64,000 bases of DNA from Halicephalobus mephisto (Eukaryota > Nematoda > Chromadorea > Rhabditida > Panagrolaimidae). The position numbers were made by a program, and so were the translations under genes. The stretch covers positions 62,001 through 126,000 of the forward strand of contig SWDT01000134.1 of assembly GCA_009193035.1 (NCBI GenBank). The letters are read 5' to 3'. Shown in pieces: positions 48,848 through 60,700 of the stretch (the first letter of the stretch is position 1; the number at the start of each line of letters is the position of its first letter). Under the pieces are notes generated by a model, which worked only from the letters and a program-made list of their open reading frames with translations, searched no databases and was not told where the DNA came from.

Positions 48848-50504
48848 GTAAGTGCCCTTGTGGTTCACGTGCATAGCATGAAAGCATGTTCTATTGAAAA
48901 TGTTGGTCCCGAAAACCAACAAATGTTAAAGTTTTAGACGCCAACTATCGCCTCATTCGTAGGGTACAAAAGTTCAAGATTAGGAGCAACCGGACAAATG
49001 CAATGCAGAAGAGTCTTTGGTCCTGTGACGCTACAATTTTAGTAGACTAACTGGTATAAGGACACACGCATAATGCAATTTCTACCTGTTATCACATACT
49101 TTGTGTTCATATGCATTTTAGAGAGGCAAATATTCGAACTACAAGCGCAGAATATAATTTCACTAGAAAAGAGTATAAAGTACGGAATCCATAGAATCCA
49201 CTACACTAAGCACTCAGTTTATAGGAGGACTTTATTTCAGACACGTCCCTAAATGCGATTAATGAATTTATAACGGCTTTGGATTTTGATCTCATTGGAA
49301 ATCCCAACACTAATCCTAAATTCTTCCGACTCGTCTTATCACCAAATCCGAACTAATTCTAAATTTCTAGCTGCAGTTATACTTTATACCTTGTTATCTG
49401 CAAAACTTGTATTGACTCTGATGTTTGCTTCCTAATGTAGTTTCCAGGCAATTTATACTTCGCATGTCGTAGAGAGACCAACGAGATTAACGTAATGACA
49501 AATGTTACTGTTTCAGTTGAGGGTAATTAAATTAGACAACCAGAGTCAACAGTTGCCATTAGCTAGAGTAGTGTATTTCACTCATAAATGTAACCACGCA
49601 TTATTTTTATACAGCTAAATGTCGTGCCAGTTCCGCGTATTCATTTGGGTCTGATATTGTAATAGCACTGAAACGATCCCCAGCAGAAATCGCTTGCCGC
49701 GCAGAACTTGTTTCAAAAAGATTCAGAAATGAAATCAGACAAAGGTCACAGATCTTTGGTGTAAAATTCTATGGTTACCATTTTAGGAGTGTTTCTTTCC
49801 CGAAGCCTAAAAACTTTGGTTTTTTTATTATCATGAGTTTTTGGCTAGATTAGGTAGATAATCTCAAGAACTAAAATAATTGTTTTCGTTTGTCTTCTTG
49901 AACCTTGTGCTGTCTCTGAAAGGAACGGAATCACGAGTTTCTAGAGATTATTAAGAATTGGCATTTATAAGGGTTGGAGATTCAAGACCAGGGACATGTA
50001 TGTAGTTATGGAAGTAGGGAAATGGTCGGGATTAGATAATCCAAAGAGTTTATCTTACTACTGCAATTCTTTCCTAATCCGTTTTTAATATATGTCGAGA
50101 ATTTAGTAATAATGATGATCCTAGTTGTCCTTACAGTAATTCATTCAGCATCGTTAGCATGCTACTTGTTACTAAAAAAGAAACATAATCTAATTAGTTT
50201 ATTCGGAAAAAGATATCGGGTTTGATTCGAAGAAAATTTTAGGTTTCCTTTTAAAACAAAGAAAACTTCGAATCCAGTAAAAAGATTGCTATCATCGACG
50301 TCGGAAAAGTAGATCCGAAAAGATAGATATTTGCTCTCTCTAAATTTGGAACAAAATAAGGTTTTTCATCGCTAGGTTGATTTCCTTTGTCACTGGATAT
50401 CAACCCAATTAGATTTTCCTTTTGATATATTATTAATCTAATTTTCAAATTTCTTTCTTCATTTTGCAATAAATTAGGATTTTTCTATAAAGATAGATTT
50501 TAGG

Positions 50505-50708
50505 AAAAATCTAGATGCTGTTTAACAAATTCAAAAGTGAGAACTTCTTAGACAACGTTTAGGTTCATGTTGTGAAAAGTAACTTTGGATAGTGTTCGGA
50601 AAATTGCAACATTTGGCTTTTGTGGACACTATTTAGGTTCGTATTGTGGAAAGTAACTTTGAATAGTGTTCGGAAAATTGCAACATTTGACTTTTGAGAA
50701 AATTATCC
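50505..50708. repeat. Tandem pair of the ~74 bp hairpin repeat
   Basis: AACTTTGGATAGTGTTCGGA at 50581 is repeated as AACTTTGAATAGTGTTCGGA at 50655, a 74 bp period, the same as in the 33.3 kb array. A more diverged unit precedes them from about 50505. Confidence 0.82.
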
Positions 50709-53700
50709 TGATCTGACATCACAGCTAATAATAAACTAATTCCTTTTTGGTCTTCATTCAAATCTCTATGAAATCCAATTTAGAACAGATTGGTCCACTT
50801 GAGTGACCGTATATCAAAGTGCTTTTGTAGTCAACAACCCATGTCATACTTTCAGACAACATTCCCGAAAAATCCGCTTTTATACCAAAGTTGAGACAAA
50901 TTCGAGCTCACTTGTTTTCAGAAAAACTAAGCAATTTTCTAATTTTTAATGGATAAAATGCTAACGAAATTTTGAAGAAAATTCAATTTCTTTTTTTGCA
51001 GAAAATTATTTACAATATATACGACTTCCGTGTATGCATATTTGAAAAGTTAAAGCGTTAACTTTTTTGGTGGTGATGAATAATTTTGGTTTCAATTTCG
51101 CTCTTGTCCAAATGTTGAATTTAAACATCTGAAAAAACTTATTCTCGATTATTTTCCGAACGTCCTTTTGCAAATAATTTTCTGCGAAGACAAACGTAAA
51201 AATGAAAACCAAATTGATATCCGAATCCGATCTATGATTCGTTTTGTCACCCAGTTTGTGGATTTCCAATCTTCTGAACAAAACTAATTTCATCATTCTG
51301 AATCCCTTTATTCACTGCAATCCAAAAACCAAGTAGATATAATGCGAAAAATCCTTCGATCCGGTTGCTCCGTAAAATGGTCTTCATTCTTATAGTTTGT
51401 GTCATAGTGCAATTCAACTCCTGCTCTTTTACTCGTTCCCTTTCCTTTTCTCCGAGCTCAGTCATCGTTTGTTCGTCGTCGGAAAGAGAGACTACATGCG
51501 ACCTTTTGCAGTGGGCACGCATTCGCCGCGACCCACCCCATTTCTGCTGTGCTGCTCCGCTTTGCGCCGTCGAAATTGAACTCTTTGGTCTCTACATTAT
51601 GCTTGTTTGTTGGCTACTTGTCTGCAAAAATGCAAGCATTCCCTAGTTTGTCAGTCTCTTGCTAGTCTGGAAGGACCGAATTTAGCATCCTCACTGCGTT
51701 TTTAGGTTTTCCCCGATGAACGCATCCTCGTTCCGTTACTTATGGTGATGTTTAATCTCAGAACCATCTCCACTAAGATTAATGCAGAACAATATGAATT
51801 TTGTTTTGGTTGGAATTTACAAATAATCAATTGTACTCTTGGTCTTCTGATGGAAGGAATTCTTATCTGATCCACTTTCCTAAAAGGACAATATCCCCGT
51901 TTCTCTTCTCGAACTTTTTTGATAACCTAGTAAGTAGGCGTAAATAGGATATTCCTAATCTTGATTCGCATTTTGATGCGAAAACATATTCGACATGTTT
52001 GTTAGTCCCAGACATTCTGTTTGGAGCTATTTGATTTCCAGTCGACCACTCCCATAAAACGTGGATCCGTCTGTGTAGAATTTCGTCTTCATAGAACGTT
52101 TTTGTGACATTAGTCATCTCATTTGCTCTTAAAATTTATGATTCATCTCATCCAAAAGGGTCTTTACTCTGTCTCATAACTACCTAGTGCTTTCGAAATG
52201 ATTATAGTCAAACGATGACTCGCTTTCATCACAGCATATTGGTTCAAAGATACAAATTTCTCACATTTTATTATTTAATCTAATACTTGCAATTAAGAAG
52301 TAATGTAATGGAAGATATCGGTCAAATAACTGGATGTTTTGTCTGTCTGGCTTTTCTCTAGAAAAATCGCCGCGTAGTCATCCCTTTTGTTTGGTTTGTA
52401 GCTTTCCCAACAGTGGCTGCTCGTCGGGTGATCGAAATAGATCAAGATCATTGACTCTCCGCAAGCCTCTTTTTCGACTTGCACGTAGAAACGAGACGTT
52501 GCTGAAGAAAGACTACGAACTACATTAGAATCATTTCTTCCTGGTTTCTCTGAGTAAATTGCCCAGACTTTTTTCTACTTTTAATTTCGCACGTATGTAG
52601 TCCGTCATTTGGCTTCTCGATTAAATTTTTCTTTTTCGTGGAAAATCTCATTTTACGTTGATATTTGTCTTGCGTTCTTCAAGTATTGTAGGTTTTTAGG
52701 GATCTTACAATAGAGGACTACATTGGATCCACGGCCGGCTCCTAGACAACGCCTAGACAACTGTCCTCAAAAGTGTTCTCGTTCTTTTTTGTCACTAGTT
52801 TTCTGGGCGGAGTGAGGAAATATCGAGACCGGGTTTAATCGTACTTTGTAGTTCCTCCAGCCGCTACATCTATTTAAAATGTTTACATTCAGTGTGGGAC
52901 AGTTTCTATTCCATCGTCTGACCAACTTTACCGAAGTTTGTTCCACGCAATGTAGAAAATAGTTAGTGCACATCAAACATCAGGATTCGTCCTTGAAATT
53001 CTTGCTTTAGTTGTCTTAGATCTAAATCATCACTTGGAATTTTCTGAAATCAGCGCTACAACTAAAGATTTTTCTGCTTACTAGACTAGCTGATTCATAT
53101 CTCCGTCAGATTTGGATTGTTTTGTCTTTATTTATGTCGTTTGTAGTTTTTAAGTCTTAAATGCCTTTGATTCAAAATACGACAGAATCTACGACGAAAA
53201 ATTGTAGCATCACTCATCAGGATCATCTTTTTAATGATTTCTGTCTTTGATAACACGCCTTCGTCTCGTTCGATTAGAACTATACGTGGGTTGACGGATG
53301 CTGTGAATGCCACGTAGTGATTGATTTCTTTCTTATTTATTATTACTCATAACTCCCCTATTTACCCTGTAGGATTCCGTATGTTTCTGTTTGTTTCCGA
53401 TCTTTGGAGTGTTTTGTTCGGTAATGTACTACTGGAGCGAAATATAACAGTTGGCAAACAGACGCCAATTTTATTTAATCACCTTTGACGAGAATGTGGG
53501 CTTGATCTGAGTTGTCGTCTGTTTCAATAAATTAATTTATTCTTTCGCTTTTAAAACGAATAACGTGGTGGAAGATTTCTGATTTAGAAGTTGAAATCCG
53601 GGTAGGAAGCAAGTTGCTTCATTTCCAAACGTCAGTCTTTCGTTTCTTTTTGAACGTTTGACACTCATCGTGTTGGCATAGATGGTTTATCCTTGGCGGA

Positions 53701-54542
53701 ACGATTAAATCTCAGGCTGATCTGGGGCATCGAAGATCTCGCATGTATCGGTTTGATCTAGTTTGGCACAAATATCGATTTATCTCCGAATTTTGAATTT
53801 TAATTATTTCATTTTCTTTCTTATTTGAGGAAAAACGGATTGAAATTTTCCACACATCTTAGCTTTATCCCATAGAATAACTTAATCCTTATTTATCCTT
53901 GTAGTCTAAAATGAAGAACTTTCAACACAATTTTGCCATATTTTCTGTAGTCAACTGATCGCAATGAACTTTCATTCTTTTGTTGTTCGTGTCCAAAGTA
54001 TGTTTTATTTAGCGCAGCAGCATAGAACCAGCCGTAGACACTCCTCCTGTGCTTAAAGTTGTTCCGTTTTGTGCCCCTTTCGTGTTGCATGCTCATTGAA
54101 TTCATGTATTCAGTAACAGAGAGCCTGTTAGACTGCGTGCAATTGTAAATACGTAGTTTGGGTTGGAAAACCAATGACAAACGCGTCAGCGATTCTTGTT
54201 GCCCATACTCGTGATCGTTTTCCTCTGTTTTCAAATGTGTTATTTTTGTTTCTTAAACAAGATATGTTAGATCAGTGATGATTGACCTTTTTTGTCCATG
54301 TATCTAAAAACACGAAGACAAATTTCAGTAAGACTAGTTTTGCATTTCTTTATTGATTTATATTTGTCTAACAAGATCAGGAACAAATTTCCCGAGTCAT
54401 ACGTTATCTATTCTAATACTTCGTGTGTTGTATATACTACAAATGGGCATACTTTTTATCAAATGAAATTTTTCAGAAAGTCAAATATCATCCAGTCTTT
54501 CTCCCGCATTTGCTTCACTGACAGTCGTTATCCGTTATTTAG

Positions 54543-56300
54543 ATGTTTGGTCCGATTTGCGGCTCAAGCATGTCGCCACCATTTGAAATCAATTCTTCTA
54601 TCGTCGCAGCGATGTCAACTTCCAATGATGGTTCTGTTAGTCCAATGCAGATGGGTCTTTCTATTAGTCCATCCAGGAAATTTGGACCGAGGAAAATTTG
54701 TAGAATCTGTGCAGAAGAAGCCACGAGTAATCATTTCGGTAAGTAATCGAAATGATTCATTTTTATTTCGTAATTATCATCATTTTCAGGAGCTCTGAGT
54801 TGTCATGCATGTGCAGCTTTTTTCCGACGTACAGTAGCGTTTAGAAGAACCTACTCTTGTAGACATCAGCAAAATTGCAAATTGGTTAATGTATCCCCAA
54901 GGAGGATGTGCAAATACTGCAGACTTGCTAGGTGCTTGGCGATTGGGATGCAACCTAGTGAAGTGAGATCCAACGGGTTGGGTGCTTCTGGAAGTGGATC
55001 CCACACGAACACCATTTCTGCTCCTAGACCTGGGACTGAAAGTCCACCTCATTCTGATCAACCATCTTCTAGTTCCAGTAACGCTCAATCTCCAAATGGC
55101 CATCTTCAACAACCTGTTTCTGACGTGTTTAATGTTCCCCAAGACTCTTCTACCCTAACTACTCTGCTCAATAATAAACGGGAAGTCATCTTCAACAGGA
55201 ATAATCTTGGGATGTACTCGACTAGTAATGTAAGCTCCTTTGCCTTCTCATGATTGAATTATTAGTTTTTTTTGCAGGGAATTCCACCAGCAAGAGACTA
55301 TAAGCCAGACGAAGCTTTTGCTCTGGTTCGTGCAATGATCCTGGAATCCGCTGTCTGTACTGCTTTTCTGAACAGCTCTGGATTGACGGATTATCTGAGT
55401 GGCAAGGATAAGCAGACTCTTCTAGACCAAGCCCTGACAACGTGGATAAATATGGATATGTGCAAATTTACAATGATCAAGAATGGAAATTCTACAGAAA
55501 GAGCTTTCTGCATCAATGATCAATTTATCGACATTAATCTTCAATTTTTGGAAAAATTCTACGGTGTCGATAAAAACATCAGAAATCCCCAATGCCTTAA
55601 TCGATTGATGAATTCTTTCTACGATAGAGTTCTCGATCTGGCTAAATTGCTGGAGAAATCCAAGTTGGATGAATACGAATTTGCCGCTTTGGCTCAACTG
55701 ACTCTTATCAGGATTGCCTGTGAGACAAGTGAAAAAGTAACAGAAACTCAGATGAGTCTGGCCCCGTATGTGTCGACTTTGATGAAAGACATTCAAAAGT
55801 ACTATGCTGATAATTACTCCAATGAAAATGGAGCAGTTAGACTTAGAACATTAGTGCTTTTGGTCAGCGAAATGCAGGAATTGAGACAAGCCTACAACAA
55901 ACACATCATCATGCTCTATTTGACAATCTCGAAGGAATTGAAATCTGATACTAACGAGAATCCAGAAATATCCACCTCCAGCTCAGGTTCATCTATCCAA
56001 CTAATCCAAAATTCCAGACCCACTTGGGCGCCAATGATGAAATCAGAAGATATGATGCAAGTGAATAATTCCGGATCTAATCTCATCCAGAATGGGATCA
56101 TCAACATGCTTTTCAACAACGTCAAACCCGTAAATAACATTCCTGCTACAGTATCCTCTCAGGGTCCGTCTCCACAACTTTTTAACATTCTCTCAAATCA
56201 AGCTCCTTCTCTGTCAACCAGTGAGGCTACAGTATCCCTTGCCGCGACGATCGCCAAACTACAGACTCCGTCAGTGAACACATTCCAGCCGACCATCTAA
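54543..56300 (+). CDS. Nuclear hormone receptor, nematode supplementary (HNF4-derived) type
   Basis: Exons 54543-54738, 54790-55229 and 55278-56300 join in phase, giving 552 aa. It is a ligand-regulated or orphan transcription factor. Seen: Ser-rich N terminus; DNA-binding domain (about 53-122) with first finger [18 protein letters not shown], recognition helix [10 protein letters not shown] (the P-box variant usual in expanded nematode receptors) and second finger ending [14 protein letters not shown]; a long Ser/Pro-rich hinge; a ligand-binding domain (about 230-430) with [13 protein letters not shown] and [15 protein letters not shown], the latter at the position of the helix 7-8 signature; and a Gln/Ser/Asn-rich C-terminal extension of about 110 residues. 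The start is chosen because the ATG follows a TTATTTAG acceptor. The closest C. elegans nhr gene cannot be named from sequence alone. Confidence 0.92.
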
Positions 56301-57616
56301 ATTGATTCCAAAGACATTTGTTGCCTTATGTCACGCAGCATTAATTAACAATTATTTCTTAAGGTAATTTCATAATGATATCCTCAAGTGTTATCACAAT
56401 GATCGGTTTTTTTCATCAGGTTGTAAATTGCATTCAATTTTAAAATTATTTATAAAATATAATTCTTTCGTTAATTGGACAAAATCGAATTTGTGAAACC
56501 GTTTCAGTGAATTGGAGAGAATTCTAGTCGGAAACGAAAAACTGACTCGACATTCGAGTGTTCGTGTTCTGAACTACGATGGATCGCTCTAAATTCAATA
56601 GGGAAACACTTATTCGAAGGTACAAATCGCAATTTTTGCCAATTCACATTTGTTGGTGGAAAAGTTTAGGGACGTTTTTGCAGAAAAAATAGTCTGGGGA
56701 AATCCTAAATTTTCGACGAAAATATCAAAAATCATAGTTCTACTTTCTGGGGACTTTCTTAAATTCCGAAAACATTTGAAAATTCATCTAATTTTGATAT
56801 TTTTGTTCGTTCTGGAAGTTTATCCTGTCTGGAGAACGAGATTGGATATATTAATGCGACATGTTCCGTCTGATGATCAAGTTGTCGGAAGAGTTTGACG
56901 TCAGCGATCTTCGATCAGGAACCGAACTTGTGTCTTTCGAGTGACAGTCACAAACATTGACCATTGTACTGCCAGAAAAACCCCAAACAAGTTTACGTCA
57001 AATATTTCAAAATTACTCATGTCTCTCGGGATGGGTTTACTAGTTTTCTTTTAAATTACTGATTAATCCTTTTCATCAATTTCACTAATGATCTTTCCAA
57101 TTATCACCAAAAGTGTAATTTATTTCCGTCTTTTGTGTCTTCATCACTGAATAAAAACGTCATTCAAGATCTGATAATACGTGATATTTCGATTTTTCCT
57201 ATACGAACAAAAAAATGTGCCTCACATGATTCCGTTTTCATCTCCGAATGCCTACAACCTAATTGTATCTCTTCCCGTTGGAATTCAGAACAACTACAGA
57301 CTCCAACATCCGACGTAATCACCTAATTTCAAATTTTCATCGATTTTATCCAGAAATCAAAAACATCCATCTTTATGTTTTAAATTCGGGATTTATATCA
57401 ATTTCTTCTATTGCAAAAAATAATAAATTTGACTTTGAAAATAGCAAACGACTGAACAAGAGGCAAAAAAGTACCAGGACACGTAGCGGCTAAATTACAG
57501 ATGAATATACAGTTAATAACCATCTTTTACTACAGTTTTGTGCTTCAAAATCCATTTTTGGATCAATCACCGATAAAATAAGGAATCGAATCTTAGTTTG
57601 AGCTTCAGTACAGCCA
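56301..57616. other. Intergenic region between nuclear receptor and mel-11
   Basis: About 1.3 kb between convergent genes. A possible short plus-strand start (MDRSKFNRETLIRR, 56579-56622, followed by a GTACAA donor) and an 83-codon open frame at 56650-56898 were seen, but neither has family features or a matching partner exon. The rest is AT-rich and probably contains both 3' UTRs. Confidence 0.45.
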
Positions 57617-57706
57617 TCATTTTGTTGAGAGTTTCGATATCACCCTGATAAGAGCACCGTTCTCATCTTTCAGCCTTTTGTAATCAGATTGAAGTTGTTT
57701 TGCTTT
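57617..57706 (-). CDS. mel-11: Alternative terminal exon of mel-11 (shorter end)
   Basis: After a TATTTTCAG acceptor this 30-codon exon reads [20 protein letters not shown] then RVISKLSTK and stops. It is homologous to the other terminal exon (57988-57857), which reads [20 protein letters not shown] and continues to YYK. Both begin in phase 0 and can each follow exon 58349-58032, so they look mutually exclusive. This copy is the closer match to the vertebrate MYPT1 coiled-coil segment [15 protein letters not shown]. Confidence 0.85.
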   Translation of the reverse strand, partial: KAKQLQSDYKRLKDENGALIRVISKLSTK

Positions 57707-60700
57707 CTGAAAATACAGTATTAAAATAAAAACAATCTTATCAATAATCACTGCACACAAGCGTTTTGTTGCTAGCGAAAAACACCTTCGATGCGCTTAG
57801 TGTTATGAAACTCGAGTTCTACAGCGATACAAACCAGGATTAACTGTTTACTAAAGTTACTTGTAATAATCACGCATTCCTAACCTAGGCGCTGGTCGGT
57901 CTTGACGACTCAGCTTTGACAAAACCCTGATAAGGGCATCGTTCTCCGATTTCAACCGAGCGCTTTCACTTGCTTGTTTCATCGCCGTCTGAAGGGTAAA
58001 CGTGCTAAATAAAACAAAAAATTGAACCAACCTCGAGTTCGTACTCCAGTTGAGCGATTTTCCGTTCGAGAGCTCTTCTGTCATTATCGTCCGTGGCACT
58101 ATTGGACCTGGACGTTCCATTAGACACATCACCTGATTTTAGATTCATTTGCTCTAGCTTTTTTCTTAATTTTTCATTTTCTTCTCGTTCTTTTTCATAA
58201 AGTTGTTTATATCGATCAGGAGAACCATTTTGAACGGATCCATTTGTTGATGACGAAATAGTAGCAATGCCTCCAGAAACAACTCTGGGAGGATTAGCTA
58301 CAACAGGTCCATGGATGACGGAAGTTGCATTTTTTTGAGACTCTTGGTACTAAAAAAAATTATTTAAAATTAATTTAAAATTATTTAACTACAATTCTGA
58401 TCAACTCATGGACAATTTGGAACGCCCTAGCGTCTTCAGGATCACTAAATTCGTCTTCTTCGTCTTCCCATTCCTCATCCTCCCACTCCTCATCCTCGTA
58501 TTCAGATTCCTCTGGTTCTACTACTGAATTCGATTCTTTAGATAAAGAGAGACTAGACTTTTGGGGTACTGTAGGAAGCTTAACGGGAGGATTAGAGGAA
58601 TTTGACGGATTTGGTAAGTGCGTTTGAGATTGACTAGAGCAAGGCTTTGGGATTGATAAGGATGAAGAAGACTTTTCCGAAGGCGCTTCCAAAATCGACG
58701 ATTTTGGTGTTTCACTGGAACTAGTTTTAGTCATCATTGAATTAGTTCCAGAAGATTTCTGAGAACTCGAAGCAACAGAAGAAACGGAAGTTCTTCTTGA
58801 ACTAGCACTAGAACTATCATATGTCGAAGTTGAATTCTTCTTAGACAACGAAGAATCTGCTACAGTTTTATTCATTACAGTACTTGAAGCAGATGGTTCA
58901 AGTTCCGATTTTGTTGAATTCCTCTGAGAATTCACTACAGCAGTTGGTTGTTTTATATTTTTTTGATCATTATTAACTACTGAAGATCGCTTTGTTCCTG
59001 TTTCTGAGACCTTCTTTTGAGATTCAGATGACTTACCAGAAGCCATTTGTTTCTCATTCACAGATGCCGAGAATGTCGCCTCCACTTTTTGAGTATTGTT
59101 TTTTAAATTCGACTTCAATGCATCAAGTCTCGGCTTTTCTTTCGATGTTCCGGTGACTTTATGATTCGAGACAATAAAATTCTTTTCTTTTTTTTCTCCC
59201 GGATTTGAGATCTGTTTATCTTTACCCGTTTGAGTACTCGTTCCTGGTTTGACGACAGTAGAAGTAACAACAAAAGATGCAGGAGTTTTTTCTCTTGTTG
59301 CAACAGTTTTCGCGACTACCGTAGGAGGTTTGAGATTTTTCACTGAATCTGTCACATTCACAACCCGTAACGAACAATCTTGTGCTGGTTTTGGTTGATC
59401 AATAAAAACCCTAGGAGGTGGTTGAATTCTTGCTGGAGTTGTCGATTTAACAATTGGATTATCTTCAATTTTCTTTTCAACGATTAAACTAACTTTAGCT
59501 TCTGGAATTTTAGGATTCACTAATTCAGGAGAATATTCTTTATCATCTATCATATTCTCCGGCTCAATATCTTCTTCCTCTTCATCTTCCCATTCTTCAT
59601 CTTCCCAATCTTCTTCTTCTTCTTCTCCATCACTCAGACAGACTCTAGGACCAATGTCGCTGTTCCTTCTGGCCTCTAATTTCAGTCTTTCTCTCTCTTC
59701 TCTGTCTTTCTGTCCAAGAGTTTTGATTTCATACTGAGGCAAGCTCCGCAAGACTTCACTATGAGCCAATCTATTCGATATCCTATGAACTAAGCTTCTC
59801 GATCTAGACGGAGGAATATAATAAGGCATTGCCAAATAATTTCTCGCTGTTGTAGATCCTCCTAAACTACTAGCATAATACGAAACCGATGGAATAGTCG
59901 TCAACATTCCAAAAGGTCCAGGAGATAGCCTATTATTCGTAACATATCTATTCGGAGATAACTGTTTTTGAATACTTGAACTAGGACCAGGAGATGGGGA
60001 CAATGATCTTCCATAATTGTTTGATATCTGAGGTGATGGTTGTCTTGATGAACCTTCTTTTCTACCAAAAGACATTTTGACAATATGATCAAAAAATAAG
60101 AACAATTGATGAACAACAGAAACAGCTGTTAGCGTGGGCGCTTTTTCAAGATCTATCGATTAAAACCCGTGAATACTCCACCTGTTTAGAAATTTTTCGA
60201 CTAGCAATAATCGATGACAGCAGTTTAATACATTCATTCAAATCCACAATTTTAGAGTCATTGATAATAGGTAGATCTTCCAAGTCCACTCAACGATGCA
60301 AAACCCATTATTGACAGATTCAATGATTTTTTTTACGTTAGTTGGAAAGACAACGAGAAAATCCAAGCTTAACTTGCATGTGCGCGATTTCCTCCCGAAA
60401 GTTGTCGATCGATGGATATTGCGTCAGCAGAGATGAGATGAATAACAAGATAACAGTAAGGAAATTTAAAAATATAGATTTTAAATTAATTATTTTCAAT
60501 TAAATTTAAAAATTAAATTCACTAGCAAAAATAAAAAATCAAATTTTCTATTCCAAAACGCCACTGGCAAAAAAATCGACAAGACAAATAGTCTGCAATA
60601 TGTTCGTCTTTCCGTTATCTAAAAGATCAGTCACCACATTTGTTTATCCGCTAAAATCCAACAACAGAAAGCTAATTTTGACGGATTGACAAAACGAAGG

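Larger units (their letters stand above)
46825..54542. other. Large gene-poor region upstream of the nuclear receptor
   Basis: About 7.7 kb with no convincing complete gene. The first part is AT-rich; from about 49.4 kb it becomes T/C-richer on the plus strand, with less AT-biased patches (51400-51660, 52340-52500). Open frames of 60-95 codons on both strands lack family features. It holds hairpin repeats at 48444-48490 and 50505-50708 and one candidate small exon at 48806-48847. Much of it may be regulatory sequence or 5' introns of the nuclear receptor gene. Confidence 0.5.

Noticed and set aside
51247..52528. Cluster of 60-95 codon frames on both strands
   Set aside because: The region has more balanced base composition, which lengthens chance frames. 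Frames overlap on both strands and none has a domain or a consistent exon chain.
10230..53530. Scattered CTGTTTCA / TGAAACAG octamers considered as nematode piRNA upstream motifs
   Set aside because: Only a few isolated occurrences, some inside exons, with no clustering and no consistent downstream T at the expected distance that I could confirm.
53893..54798. Open frames overlapping or preceding the nuclear receptor start
   Set aside because: The frame at 54292-54798 runs through the receptor's first exon in another frame and lacks family features.
56579..56898. Possible small gene (MDRSKFNRETLIRR exon plus following 83-codon frame)
   Set aside because: The two pieces do not join in frame through any good GT/AG pair and match no known family.
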